A stretch of 64,000 nucleotides of DNA from CAZBDV01 sp964490765 (GCA_964490765.1 CAZBDV010000003.1:54746-118745); one strand, 5' to 3'. Positions 8,077-16,058 are shown, counted from the stretch's first letter. A program made the numbers and translations. The notes: a model not told the origin generated them from the sequence alone.

Positions 8077-8412
8077 ATGTATATAATGATAATCATCTTG
8101 AAAGATGAGTCGCTGGTGAAAAAGATTTTCTCCCTGCTGATCGAATTCGAACTCTTTCAATCCACTGTCCTCGATGGGGAGTCTATCGAAACCATAGCGG
8201 CCAGGAAAATTCCGCTCTTTTCCGATTTCAACCTGCTCTTTGGCAGAGAGTCGGTATACAATCGAACGATCATATGTTATGTCCCGGACGGCTCTACAGT
8301 CGATGATTTTGTTAGGGTCTGCCGTAAAGAGGGAATAGACTTTCAAAAACAGGATATCGGCTGTCTAATGACATTTCCCTGCAGCCTTTTTCTGGGTGTT
8401 AATCCACTTTAG
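8077..8412 (+). CDS. small PII-like protein, probable regulator
   Basis: 111-aa soluble protein. The start MYIMIIILKDESLVKKIFSL and the later TIICYVPDGSTVDDFVRVCR give a beta-alpha-beta / beta-alpha-beta pattern like the ferredoxin-like PII and CutA folds. It has a loop with GES at residues 34-36 and a C-terminal stretch GCLMTFPCSLF. I see no clear T-loop of classical GlnB. Its gene has GGGAG before the ATG and lies 9 nt after the EIIA-like gene, so both form a regulatory pair inserted between Mrp subunits. The PII-like assignment is tentative. Confidence 0.5.
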   Translation: MYIMIIILKDESLVKKIFSLLIEFELFQSTVLDGESIETIAARKIPLFSDFNLLFGRESVYNRTIICYVPDGSTVDDFVRVCRKEGIDFQKQDIGCLMTFPCSLFLGVNPL

Positions 8413-8490
8413 CTATAACGGAGTTTATTCTGAAAAGGGAGAATGATAGGGAAGTCGGGTAACCGGCAACCTGAATGGAGAGAGGAAAAT

Positions 8491-8913
8491 ATGTTAGATA
8501 TACGAGATTCAATGATCCTGCAGACTACGATCAGTAAACTATTCCCCTTTATCATAGTCTTCAGCTTCTTTCTCTTTTCATACGGGCCGATCAGCCCGGG
8601 GGGTGGTTTTCAGGCCGGTGTGATATTCGGAGCACTGGTAATCATTTTCGAACTCTGCTATGAACAGAAAATTATGAGTGATTTTTTCTACAGCACGATC
8701 GAATATAGCGGGGTACTGGTCATCCTAGTCGCCATGCTGCTGGGATTGAAAATCAGCGGCTACCTTGCCGGAGGGCTCTACAATATCCATACTAACTCTC
8801 TAATCTTCGCCAATTTCTTTCTCTGGCTGCTCAATTTTGCTATCTTCATCGAAGTTGCCAGCTCTATCATACTCATCTTTCGGAACTTCATTGAATGGAG
8901 AGAGGATGAATAA
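8491..8913 (+). CDS. mrpB: Na+/H+ antiporter subunit MrpB/MnhB
   Basis: 140-aa membrane subunit (MbhF homologue). I chose the ATG at 8491, which has AGAGG 5 nt upstream and gives the usual length; an earlier in-frame ATG at 8443 has its GGGAG almost touching the start codon. Four helices are visible. The family signature SYGPISPGGGFQAGVIFGAL is at residues 31-50. The C-terminal helix contains the acidic residue of IFIEVASS. The stop codon overlaps the next gene by 8 nt. Confidence 0.9.
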   Translation: MLDIRDSMILQTTISKLFPFIIVFSFFLFSYGPISPGGGFQAGVIFGALVIIFELCYEQKIMSDFFYSTIEYSGVLVILVAMLLGLKISGYLAGGLYNIHTNSLIFANFFLWLLNFAIFIEVASSIILIFRNFIEWREDE

Positions 8914-9160
8914 GAGGACAAGGCTGCTGGTCGGGATCTTTCTCGGGGTTATTTTGGTCTATTTCACTCTTTATCTACAGAGAGTAGAGATGGTATTTCA
9001 TACGGAAGTAATAGATTTCGCTGCTATGACAGAAGTTATGAATATACGAAATATTGTGACAGCAATATATCTTGGGCCGCGGCTCTTCGATACTTTTCTC
9101 GAAGTGATCGTCGTGGTCCTAACCGTTTTCGGGATCAGATTCATCAGGGATAAGATATGA
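8906..9160 (+). CDS. MbhE-like subunit (second MrpA C-terminal piece)
   Basis: 84-aa membrane protein beginning MNKRTRLLVGIFLGVILVYF. The segment NIVTAIYLGPRLFDTFLEVI near residues 46-65 resembles the MrpA C-terminal motif 'N-V-x-V-I-L-x-D-F-R-x-x-D-T-x-x-E', also found in MbhE. I chose the ATG at 8906 inside the end of mrpB; a longer frame from 8837 would overlap mrpB by 77 nt. Unlike the usual Mbh order (D, E, F), here this piece comes after the MrpB/MbhF homologue. Confidence 0.75.
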   Translation: MNKRTRLLVGIFLGVILVYFTLYLQRVEMVFHTEVIDFAAMTEVMNIRNIVTAIYLGPRLFDTFLEVIVVVLTVFGIRFIRDKI

Positions 9161-9468
9161 TTCTGCTGATAATGAGTGTTGCTATCTACGGATTGATTGT
9201 CTCAGACAATCTGATCAAGAAGATTATGTGTCTAAATATCATCGAAAGCCTGGTGATACTGACTTTTCTGACAACCGGTTATCAGGAGCGGGCGGTAGCT
9301 CCAATCATTACAGATATCGTTACAAACTATGTTGATCCCATACCACAGGCGCTGATGCTGACAGCTATTGTGATAGGGGTCTGTTTCAATTCTCTGGCGA
9401 TAGCTATTACGGTGAAGGTTTATTACAAATACCATACTATCAAGGTCTCAGAGCTACATGAACGTTAG
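9157..9468 (+). CDS. mrpC: Na+/H+ antiporter subunit MrpC/MnhC
   Basis: 103-aa NuoK-like membrane subunit (MbhG). It has three helices. The family segment VDPIPQALMLTAIVIGVCFNSLA lies near residues 59-81; its core is DPIPQALMLTAIVIG. An ATGA overlap joins it to the previous gene, and it overlaps mrpD by 11 nt, so translation of B to D is probably coupled. Confidence 0.92.
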   Translation: MILLIMSVAIYGLIVSDNLIKKIMCLNIIESLVILTFLTTGYQERAVAPIITDIVTNYVDPIPQALMLTAIVIGVCFNSLAIAITVKVYYKYHTIKVSELHER

Positions 9469-10957
9469 ATATCTGATTATTCTCTTCCCCCTCCTGCCAT
9501 TGATCGGGATTTCTCTGTCTCTGCTGGTTAAGTATCTGACCAGAAAGGATATCTCCACTCTGATGATAATCTCCAATGCAGTTCTTCAGCTACTTACAGG
9601 AGCTTATTTATTTCTCTATTTCCGAAATTATGAAGGGCTTTATGTAGTTGTATTGAGTGAATGGAAACATGCGATAGAATTCTCCTTCGATCAATACCGG
9701 ATTTTCTTTCTCCTTGCCTTTCTTATCCCTTCCTTTTTCACCCTCTTCCACTATCGGAAGCTGACAGATTTCAATATCAGAACGCTCTTTCTCTTTTATA
9801 TGGCCGGTTGTAGTGGATTAATCGTAACTGGTGATATCTTCAATTTCTATATTTTCTATGAAGTAATGATTATGGCAGCCTATGTGCTGATCTCTGTTAA
9901 TCGGCAATATTATGCTTCGATTAAATATATGATCTTTGGTGCGGCCAGCTCGGCTATCTTCCTGGCAGGGATAATTCTACTCTACGCTTCAGGAAGTTAT
10001 TTCAGTTATTCTTTTCTAATGAACCTGGGTGAATACAATCCAACTAATATCCATTTCGTGTTTCTACTCTTCAGTGTTGCTTTCTTTATCAAGGCAGCAT
10101 TCTTTCCCGTCTCCGGCTGGGTGGCTACCTGTCACTCGGCAACTAACGGTTTGATATCAGCCTTCCTGAGTTCATTCACGATCTTTTCGGGAATTTTCGG
10201 ACTTTTCTACTTTGTAATCCTTCCTGCAAAGAGCCTGGGATTTGACAACATACTTCTCTTTATCCAGATACTTTCACTGCTTACTATGGTAATTCCGGCC
10301 CTTATTCTTTTCTTTGAACCAGATTTTAAAAGATGTATTGCTGGGAGTACGGTCTTTACTATCGGTTTCATCGGGCTGCTGCTTTCCAGTGGTGCCTGGT
10401 ATCTGGGACTCTTTTACATGGCTGTGCACGCTTTCTATAAATCCTATCTCTTTCTTCTCTATGACGATCTGGTCATAGAGAAGCTAAAAATCTACGGTAA
10501 TATCAAAACAATTGTGCTCATACTGATAGCCGTGGGCTTTACTGTGGGTTTTATCCCCTCGATACCCTATTTCATAAAGTATAACTTCCTGATAGGCCTG
10601 AATTATCTCAAGTTGATCAATTATGTAACCCTGGCCCTTATGCTTGGTAGTTTTCTCAAGTTCAGTTATAAAACCGGGAAGATAAAAGTTAAAAGCCTGT
10701 CCTATATCTTTTTTCCTGTTATCCTCGCCGTATTCTATCTGATGATTCCCTTTCCATTCATCACTTCAGGCTATTATCTTATTCTCGATCTGATGATTCT
10801 TTTTCTCGCGGCTTTCGGAGCCCGAGCTCTGTTTGAGAAATTTGATTTTCTCTGCTGTCTTGATACCCGTTATATTTACATAAATATGAACTATGAACTG
10901 CTCTATATTGTGATACTGATTATTCTGCAGATAATGTTATTGCGCCTGAATTATTGA
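9458..10957 (+). CDS. mrpD: Na+/H+ antiporter subunit MrpD/MnhD (NuoN/L-like)
   Basis: 499-aa polytopic membrane protein with about 13-14 helices, the proton-pumping type subunit (proton_antipo_M domain, MbhH-like). Key features are E in IFNFYIFYEVMIMAAYVLIS (helix 5, residues about 127-146), the lysine of FFIKAAFFPVSGWVATCHS near 208-226, and NGLISAFLSS near 229. It is the only large antiporter-like subunit in the operon: a NuoL-like MrpA N-terminal part is absent. The gene ends convergently, overlapping the phzF-type gene by 21 nt. Confidence 0.92.
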   Translation: MNVRYLIILFPLLPLIGISLSLLVKYLTRKDISTLMIISNAVLQLLTGAYLFLYFRNYEGLYVVVLSEWKHAIEFSFDQYRIFFLLAFLIPSFFTLFHYRKLTDFNIRTLFLFYMAGCSGLIVTGDIFNFYIFYEVMIMAAYVLISVNRQYYASIKYMIFGAASSAIFLAGIILLYASGSYFSYSFLMNLGEYNPTNIHFVFLLFSVAFFIKAAFFPVSGWVATCHSATNGLISAFLSSFTIFSGIFGLFYFVILPAKSLGFDNILLFIQILSLLTMVIPALILFFEPDFKRCIAGSTVFTIGFIGLLLSSGAWYLGLFYMAVHAFYKSYLFLLYDDLVIEKLKIYGNIKTIVLILIAVGFTVGFIPSIPYFIKYNFLIGLNYLKLINYVTLALMLGSFLKFSYKTGKIKVKSLSYIFFPVILAVFYLMIPFPFITSGYYLILDLMILFLAAFGARALFEKFDFLCCLDTRYIYINMNYELLYIVILIILQIMLLRLNY

Positions 10958-11830
10958 GATACTCATTTTACCAATTATTTCCGCTGATCCTCCAATGAAT
11001 ACTCGCCTGTCATCCTTAGCTTTCAGATAGAGTATTCCTCCACGGGAAGAAATCTGTCGGGCATTCATTTCACTTTTTTTAACTATCGGCTGCCAGTATG
11101 GTGTTAATAGAGAATGTGCCGAACCGGTTACAGGGTCTTCCATGATACCTTCCCAGGGAGCGAAGAACCTAGAGACAAAATCGTAATTTGGATTATCAGA
11201 AAGTGCTGTCACTATGATTCCACCAATGCAGGGGAGGTTCAACTCTTGCAGGAGCTGGAAATTGGGAGAGAGTCGAGTGACTATCTCTTCATTCTGTAGA
11301 TGGATGAGGAGGTAATTGGTAAGCTTGCCATAGGCGGAAGATACATAGCTGTCTATAGACATTGCTGTCAGGAGATTCTCTGGCAGGTGGTATGGAACGG
11401 GGACATCGAGAGGAAAGTCTAGAACGAATCTATCCTGCTGCCTGAATACCTCCAGAATACCACTCTGAGAATGGAACCTGATCTTATTGTTCCTGTCTGA
11501 ATCCGAAATATCGAGACTCCCTGCTTCTTTCTTTAGTGATTGATCAGGGGCAGGTTTTTCTTCACTTTTTCGAAATATTACTGCTGCAGCTGCCAGGGTC
11601 GCATGGCCACAGAGTGGTACTTCTGTGAGTGTAGTAAACCAGCGAATCTTGTATTCGTTACTCTTATCCATCAGAGGCGTAACAAAAGCAGTTTCGGAAA
11701 ATCCGACACGTTTTGCGATCTCCTGCATCAGAGTAGCAGCGATATCTTCCCGGCTAATCATAACTCCGGCCGGATTGCCCTCTGCATCCTCTCCGGTGAA
11801 TGAATTGACAATATTAATATCATAATCCAT
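10937..11830 (-). CDS. PhzF-family isomerase-like protein
   Basis: 297-aa soluble protein of the phenazine-biosynthesis PhzF / diaminopimelate-epimerase fold. The catalytic glutamate is E46 in VGFSETAFV; other conserved parts are RWFTTLTEVPLCGHATLAAA (residues about 64-83) and DPVTGSAHSLLTPYW (about 232-246). Members isomerise small acids, but most have unknown substrates and the presence of this gene does not imply phenazines. Its ATG shares one base with the stop of the upstream secreted-protein gene (TAATG). Its 3' end overlaps mrpD on the other strand. Confidence 0.88.
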   Translation of the reverse strand: MDYDINIVNSFTGEDAEGNPAGVMISREDIAATLMQEIAKRVGFSETAFVTPLMDKSNEYKIRWFTTLTEVPLCGHATLAAAAVIFRKSEEKPAPDQSLKKEAGSLDISDSDRNNKIRFHSQSGILEVFRQQDRFVLDFPLDVPVPYHLPENLLTAMSIDSYVSSAYGKLTNYLLIHLQNEEIVTRLSPNFQLLQELNLPCIGGIIVTALSDNPNYDFVSRFFAPWEGIMEDPVTGSAHSLLTPYWQPIVKKSEMNARQISSRGGILYLKAKDDRRVFIGGSAEIIGKMSISIIQAQ

Positions 11831-12558
11831 TATTCACTTTCCTGCTTTTCATAGAGCCAATAGTCAGAATAGGTTATCCTGGTTATGTTAGTCATTCTCT
11901 TGATTAGTATGCTGATATCAGTTGTCGTCTTTATCTCATTGAGATACCACTCACCGGTCTCCCGGTCGTACTCGTACCATCTTTCGATCTTCAGGTTTTT
12001 TACCAGAAAGGGGGTTTTATCCATACTGAAATCATTGTATATCGGAGCTCCACTCACCTCATCCAACCAGAAGGAGCCTGTGAAGGTTACATCCTTACCG
12101 TCAGGTCCGACATTGGTATACTCTGTCTCAAATTCCAGACAGGTGAATCCATTAATCTCCTTCTTCTTACCCGTGTAATTGATCTTTAAACGATCTCCCG
12201 GTTCTGTAAAAAAAATCCCCTCTCTCTTAGGAGTCAGATCTCTCTCCAGCATCTGTGTAACAAGCTTTTCACTGACCTCTTCCTCCTCATCATCAATATT
12301 GCCTGTCGCCTCGAGAAGAATGCTCGATATCTCTCCATCATCGTTCAATTGATGGGCAACAATTATGTTACTACTCTGCAGTATATTACCGGATTTATCC
12401 ATCGTCTGCATCTCCTGACGGCTTATTCCCGGGATAAGGTTTAGATTGGATTCAGCTATTGACCTTGCTCTGTTCCAGAGTTCAATATCTGCTTCAGCTA
12501 TCAGTGGTGAAAGAGCCAGAACTAAAAGGACTATGAGATAATAATGTTTGATTTTCAT
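11830..12558 (-). CDS. secreted protein, LolA-like fold suspected
   Basis: 242 aa with a Sec signal peptide (MKIKHYYLIVLLVLALSPLI, cut near residue 22-24). The body is rich in beta strands: GDRLKINYTG, FEYE-type turns, FTGSFWLDEVSGAPIYND and TTTDISILIKRMTNITRITYSDY near the end. Such antiparallel strands resemble the outer-membrane lipoprotein-sorting (LolA/LolB-like) fold, but this is an impression only. Probably periplasmic. It is the first gene of a two-gene unit with the PhzF-type gene, and they overlap by one base. No function can be assigned. Confidence 0.7.
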   Translation of the reverse strand: MKIKHYYLIVLLVLALSPLIAEADIELWNRARSIAESNLNLIPGISRQEMQTMDKSGNILQSSNIIVAHQLNDDGEISSILLEATGNIDDEEEEVSEKLVTQMLERDLTPKREGIFFTEPGDRLKINYTGKKKEINGFTCLEFETEYTNVGPDGKDVTFTGSFWLDEVSGAPIYNDFSMDKTPFLVKNLKIERWYEYDRETGEWYLNEIKTTTDISILIKRMTNITRITYSDYWLYEKQESE

Positions 12559-12960
12559 ATTTACTCCATTCCTGCAAGATATCTACAGAGTTTAATCAAT
12601 TCATTTGTAAGATTTTGGCAAGAAATTTTGCAGAGAGAAGGGAGATAAAACACGATATTGTTTCATTCTATCGCCAGACCGTAGTGAATGTTTTTAGCTG
12701 TCGCTCTGCAATAGTCCAAAAAGATATTCTTGACAGTTAAGTTGAGTTGGCAAGATAGAGGCTAAAATCAATTTGGTACCGCCTGAAAGAGATGATATTT
12801 ATAGCAAAGAAAGCTTGTATTGAGAATGGTTAGATTGTATTAAATTGAATAGAGATCGGTATTCAGAACCATTAACTTCTGGAGCAGGTTAGGGAGAAAA
12901 AACTTGCTATATAACAGGGGTGAGAATATCATAGGTAAATAAAGATAAAGGAGCTAACTA
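12559..12960 (+). promoter_or_regulatory. 402-bp divergent spacer with one promoter candidate
   Basis: This spacer separates the minus-strand secreted-protein gene from the plus-strand ferritin-like gene. A TTGACA at 12730-12735 is followed after 17 nt by AGATAG, a weak -10 for the plus strand; this would leave a leader of about 200 nt. The ferritin-like gene has AAAGGAG 8 nt before its ATG. I see no gene, repeat or clear hairpin. Confidence 0.3.
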
Positions 12961-13419
12961 ATGGATAGAGAACAACTTTTAGGATTATTAGATATCGCAA
13001 TTGAAAGAGAAAAGGAAGCGTATAATTTCTATTCTGAAGTTGCCAAAACATTTAAAGACAGGGGTCTTGTAACCATTTTTACCGAGTTGGCCGACGAAGA
13101 GAAGGGTCACAGAAACCTGCTGGAGTCCTTTAAACAGAATCCGGAAAAACATTTCCAGATGGAAGCACCGGAGAAGGATTACCATCTCGCTGAGCAGACA
13201 GAACTTCCTCCCCTCTCAACTTCGATGAAGCCGGCTGATGCCTTTGCCCTGGCTATGAAAAAGGAACAGCAGGCAGCTGAATTCTATCAGGACCTTGCCA
13301 AAAGGACAAGCAGCGATGATGTAAAAGAACTCTGTCTGAATCTGGCCAGTATGGAGTTGAAGCACAAGCAGAAGATAGAGAATGCCTACGTTGACGTTGC
13401 CTATGTGGAGTCTTTCTAA
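12961..13419 (+). CDS. ferritin-like diiron protein (rubrerythrin without rubredoxin domain)
   Basis: 152-aa four-helix protein. Two E...ExxH units are seen: E16 or E18 in EREKEAYNFY with ELADEEKGH (about 39-47), then MKKEQQAAEFY (about 97-107) with LASMELKH (about 129-136). These form a carboxylate-bridged di-iron site as in rubrerythrin, but the C-terminal rubredoxin domain is absent. Length and pattern are close to the gene at 60807-61262. Probable role is peroxide or iron handling in the anaerobic cytoplasm. An unusual tRNA starts only 15 nt after its stop. Confidence 0.85.
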   Translation: MDREQLLGLLDIAIEREKEAYNFYSEVAKTFKDRGLVTIFTELADEEKGHRNLLESFKQNPEKHFQMEAPEKDYHLAEQTELPPLSTSMKPADAFALAMKKEQQAAEFYQDLAKRTSSDDVKELCLNLASMELKHKQKIENAYVDVAYVESF

Positions 13420-13434
13420 ATCATTGTAAAATGA

Positions 13435-13529
13435 CGAGAGGATGGGACTGGTGTCCCGGCTGGTCTGCAAAATCAGTAGCGGGCGGATAATACCGTCTGT
13501 GGCAGGTTCGATTCCTGCCCTCTCAGCCA
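13435..13529 (+). tRNA. Sec-type tRNA with Cys anticodon GCA
   Basis: A 95-nt tRNA. Acceptor 13436-13441 pairs with 13519-13524 (6 bp); the outermost pair 13435-13525 is C-A, not paired. The D arm is GGGAC-TGGT-GTCCC (13444-13457), a long stem with a 4-nt loop, a mark of selenocysteine tRNA. The anticodon stem CTGGT/ATCAG encloses CTGCAAA, so the anticodon at 13467-13469 is GCA. A long 7-bp variable arm follows (13480-13486 with 13493-13499, loop ATAATA). The T arm GCAGG-TTCGATT-CCTGC is normal, then G and an encoded CCA (13527-13529), then six T's. Ordinary tRNA-Cys has a short variable loop and a larger D loop. So this looks like a selC derivative that would read UGC/UGU instead of UGA. Amino-acid identity (Sec, Ser or Cys) is not known. 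Confidence 0.8.
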
Positions 13530-13673
13530 TTTTTTGATCGTTGCTGAGGGTTTAACATAAGCCAGAATCGTCATCTTTACGCTTTACACAGGAAAAAAAT
13601 CTGCTGATTTCTGGCACTCTTCTTAGCTTCAGTCGTTTAATAGTAAAAAAGACAAGATAATATGGAGGTTAGT

Positions 13674-14081
13674 ATGAAGGTAGTACCTTATAATGAAATA
13701 ACCCTGGAAGATGTCAAAGTTGAAGGGGCGAAAGGGACACAGATTCGCTGGCTTATATCCCAGAAAGACAATGCTCCCAATTTTGCCTTGAGAATGTTCG
13801 AGGTAGAAGTTGGTGGCCATACTCCCTTTCATTCACACAACTTTGAACATGAAGTTTATGTTGTGGATGGTGAAGGGGTCTTTGTAACCGAGGAGAAAGA
13901 ATATCCTTTCAAAAAAGGTTATGTAATCTATGCCGATCCTAATATGAAACATCAATTCCGTAATGTCGGCCAGACAGTTCTGAAGTTCCTCTGCATAGTC
14001 CCACTCGATACTCCCCAGCCGAAAGTGAAAGAGGATAAACAGGTTAATCCCTTTGCATCAGGGAAAGCTAATAACTGTTAA
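13674..14081 (+). CDS. cupin-domain protein
   Basis: 135-aa single-domain cupin; start chosen at 13674 because GGAGG lies 5 nt before it. Cupin motif 1 is GGHTPFHSHNFEHEVYVVDG (residues about 47-66), giving the metal ligands of the HxHxxxxE pattern; motif 2 contains the histidine of MKHQFRNVG near 95. The C-terminal tail has no domain. Such small cupins bind a divalent metal and may be isomerases, dioxygenases or sensors; the substrate is unknown. It stands alone, about 145 nt after the unusual tRNA. Confidence 0.85.
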   Translation: MKVVPYNEITLEDVKVEGAKGTQIRWLISQKDNAPNFALRMFEVEVGGHTPFHSHNFEHEVYVVDGEGVFVTEEKEYPFKKGYVIYADPNMKHQFRNVGQTVLKFLCIVPLDTPQPKVKEDKQVNPFASGKANNC

Positions 14082-14169
14082 CAGGCTGATAAGCAGTCTA
14101 TAAACAATAATACAGGTTTTCCGGATTCGGAGATTCTGTCTTAATTACCAAAAGAATACAGGAGTAATA

Positions 14170-15237
14170 ATGAACAAAGAGTTGAAAAAGTTTTTCGTTG
14201 ATCTGGTTGAAGCTCCGAGTCCCTCAGGCTACGAAGAGCCTGCTCAGGATATCTATCGGGAATTTGTCAGTAAATATACAGATAATATAACAACAGACGT
14301 TCATGGTAATGTGATTGCCCTAAAGAAGGGGAAAGGTAAATTAAAGGTAATGATCTGTGGCCATGTCGATGAAATCGGCTTTATGGTCAATTATATCGAT
14401 AACGAAGGGTATCTTTATGTCAAACCTGTTGGTGGGATAGATGCCAATCTATTACCAGGGTTACGGGTTAATATCTACGGAGCTAAAGGTATAGTACGCG
14501 GAGTGTTTGGCAAGAAAGCTATTCATATGATGACCCCTGAAGAGAGGAAACAGGGAGTGAAATTTTCAGAACTCTGGCTTGATATCGGAGCTACTAGCAG
14601 GAAAGAGGCAGAAAAACGGGTTGCCATTGGTGACATAGCAACATTTTCACCCGGAATGGAAGTACTGAATAATGATATCATTACAACAAAGGCGACCGAT
14701 AACAAGACAGGAGTATTTGTAGCAGGATCCATACTTCACTATCTGGCTAAAGAAGAAATTGCAGCAAACCTCTACTCTGTCTCTGCTGTACAGGAGGAGA
14801 TAGGCATAAGAGGCTCCAGGACGAGTGCCTTCGGCATTGATCCTGACGTTGGAATAGCTATAGATGTAACCCTCACATCCGATCATCCGGGAACTGACAA
14901 GAAGAGGATTGGAGATATAGCGATCGGTAAAGGACCAGCAGTTGCTGTTGGGCCGAACGTTAATACTAGAGTATTTGAACTCTTGAAAGAAGCAGCAAAG
15001 CGAAAAAAGATCAAATATCAGGTAGAAGTAGAATCGGGAGCTACCGGAACAGATGCTAACTCAATACAGGTAACAAGAGCCGGAGTAGCAACCGGACTGG
15101 TCTGTATTCCTAATAGGTATATGCACTCTCCTAACGAGGTAATCTCTTTGAAAGATCTGGAAGACACGGCGCAGCTCATAGCCGAATTTGTCAGAATCAT
15201 AAACGATAAGACTAACTTTATACCAGGCGTGAAATAA
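14170..15237 (+). CDS. M42-family aminopeptidase
   Basis: 355-aa cytoplasmic metallo-aminopeptidase (glutamyl aminopeptidase / FrvX type) that trims peptides. All metal and catalytic residues of M42 are present: H65 and D67 in CGHVDEIG, D177 in KATDNKTG, E209 and E210 in VQEEIGIRG, D232 in AIDVT, and H319 in YMHSPNE. The family forms large tetrahedral dodecamers. It fits an amino-acid-fermenting life style together with the peptidase at 27147-27986. AGGAG lies before the ATG. Confidence 0.93.
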   Translation: MNKELKKFFVDLVEAPSPSGYEEPAQDIYREFVSKYTDNITTDVHGNVIALKKGKGKLKVMICGHVDEIGFMVNYIDNEGYLYVKPVGGIDANLLPGLRVNIYGAKGIVRGVFGKKAIHMMTPEERKQGVKFSELWLDIGATSRKEAEKRVAIGDIATFSPGMEVLNNDIITTKATDNKTGVFVAGSILHYLAKEEIAANLYSVSAVQEEIGIRGSRTSAFGIDPDVGIAIDVTLTSDHPGTDKKRIGDIAIGKGPAVAVGPNVNTRVFELLKEAAKRKKIKYQVEVESGATGTDANSIQVTRAGVATGLVCIPNRYMHSPNEVISLKDLEDTAQLIAEFVRIINDKTNFIPGVK

Positions 15238-15287
15238 AGCAGAGATTCTTTCCTGCAAGGATTGATACCTGACAGAGTAGAGAGACA

Positions 15288-16058
15288 ATGATCAGAGTAG
15301 AAGGTCTGACCAAAATTTTTAAGAAAAAGAATGGTAGCGAATTCAGAGCGGTAAATGACTTCTCCTTCACTGCTGACAGTGGGAAAATAGTATCCTTGCT
15401 CGGTGTTAATGGCGCAGGAAAAACGACTATGCTCCGAATGCTCTCGACAGTCCTGCGACCGGATGAGGGAGATGCTATTCTGCAGGGGTACAGCATCTGC
15501 AAAGATCCAGCAAAGGTGCGAAGTGTGATCGGTTTTCTCTCCGGTGACACTGGACTTTATAACCGGTTGACTCCCCGGGAGATCATCACCTATTTCGGCA
15601 GGCTGTATGATGTGCCCGACCCCGAGATCAAAGACAGAATAAGAAAGATGTCCAGACTGCTCGATATGGAGGAATTTCTGGATAGAAAAGTAGATCTGCT
15701 CTCTACCGGTATGAAGCAGAAGGTCTCTATCTGCCGTTCTATAATACACAACCCACCGATTATGATCTTTGATGAACCGACTGCCGGACTCGATATTCTA
15801 ACAGCCCGCACGATCGTCTCTTTTATCCATCAATGCAGAGAGGACGGTAAGTGTATTCTCTTCTCTACCCATATCATGCGTGAAGCAGAGAGGATAGCCG
15901 ATAAGATAGAGATGATTCACAAGGGAAAGTTACTGGCCGAAGGAACTCTCTCCGAGTTCCGGGCTGAGACAGGTTTTGAAGATCTGGACGATATCTTTGT
16001 CCACTATGTAAACAAGCACCAGCTGCTCGCTGAAGAGGTTTCTGCAGATGAGTATTAA
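15288..16058 (+). CDS. ABC transporter ATP-binding protein, NatA-like
   Basis: 256-aa ATPase of the CcmA/NatA exporter group. Walker A GVNGAGKTT is at residues 39-47, the signature LSTGMKQK at 138-145, and Walker B with the catalytic glutamate IFDEP at 160-164 (E163), followed by the H-loop FSTHIM. It overlaps the permease gene by 11 nt, so the two are translated together. With the NatB-like partner it may export Na+ or a peptide-like compound. Confidence 0.92.
   Translation: MIRVEGLTKIFKKKNGSEFRAVNDFSFTADSGKIVSLLGVNGAGKTTMLRMLSTVLRPDEGDAILQGYSICKDPAKVRSVIGFLSGDTGLYNRLTPREIITYFGRLYDVPDPEIKDRIRKMSRLLDMEEFLDRKVDLLSTGMKQKVSICRSIIHNPPIMIFDEPTAGLDILTARTIVSFIHQCREDGKCILFSTHIMREAERIADKIEMIHKGKLLAEGTLSEFRAETGFEDLDDIFVHYVNKHQLLAEEVSADEY

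Noticed and set aside
7714..8346. 210-codon minus-strand frame within the EIIA/PII-like genes
   Set aside because: It is antisense to two genes that have family resemblance and good ribosome sites.
10958..12558. Hydrogenase or oxidoreductase genes continuing the Mbh-like operon
   Set aside because: The next genes are on the other strand and encode a PhzF-type and a secreted protein.
11830..12558. Secreted protein as a true LolA
   Set aside because: Only the general strand pattern is similar; size and motifs do not allow a firm call.
13216..13530. Minus-strand frame starting MAERAGIEPATD
   Set aside because: This start is the well-known false protein read from the antisense of a tRNA T arm; it covers the tRNA and the ferritin-like gene.
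13612..13628. TGGCAC-N5-TTAGCT as a sigma54 promoter before the cupin gene
   Set aside because: The distance between the GG and GC elements is one base too long and the -12 box is imperfect.
15018..15749. 243-codon minus-strand frame
   Set aside because: It is antisense to the ends of the M42 peptidase and ABC ATPase genes, which are certain.
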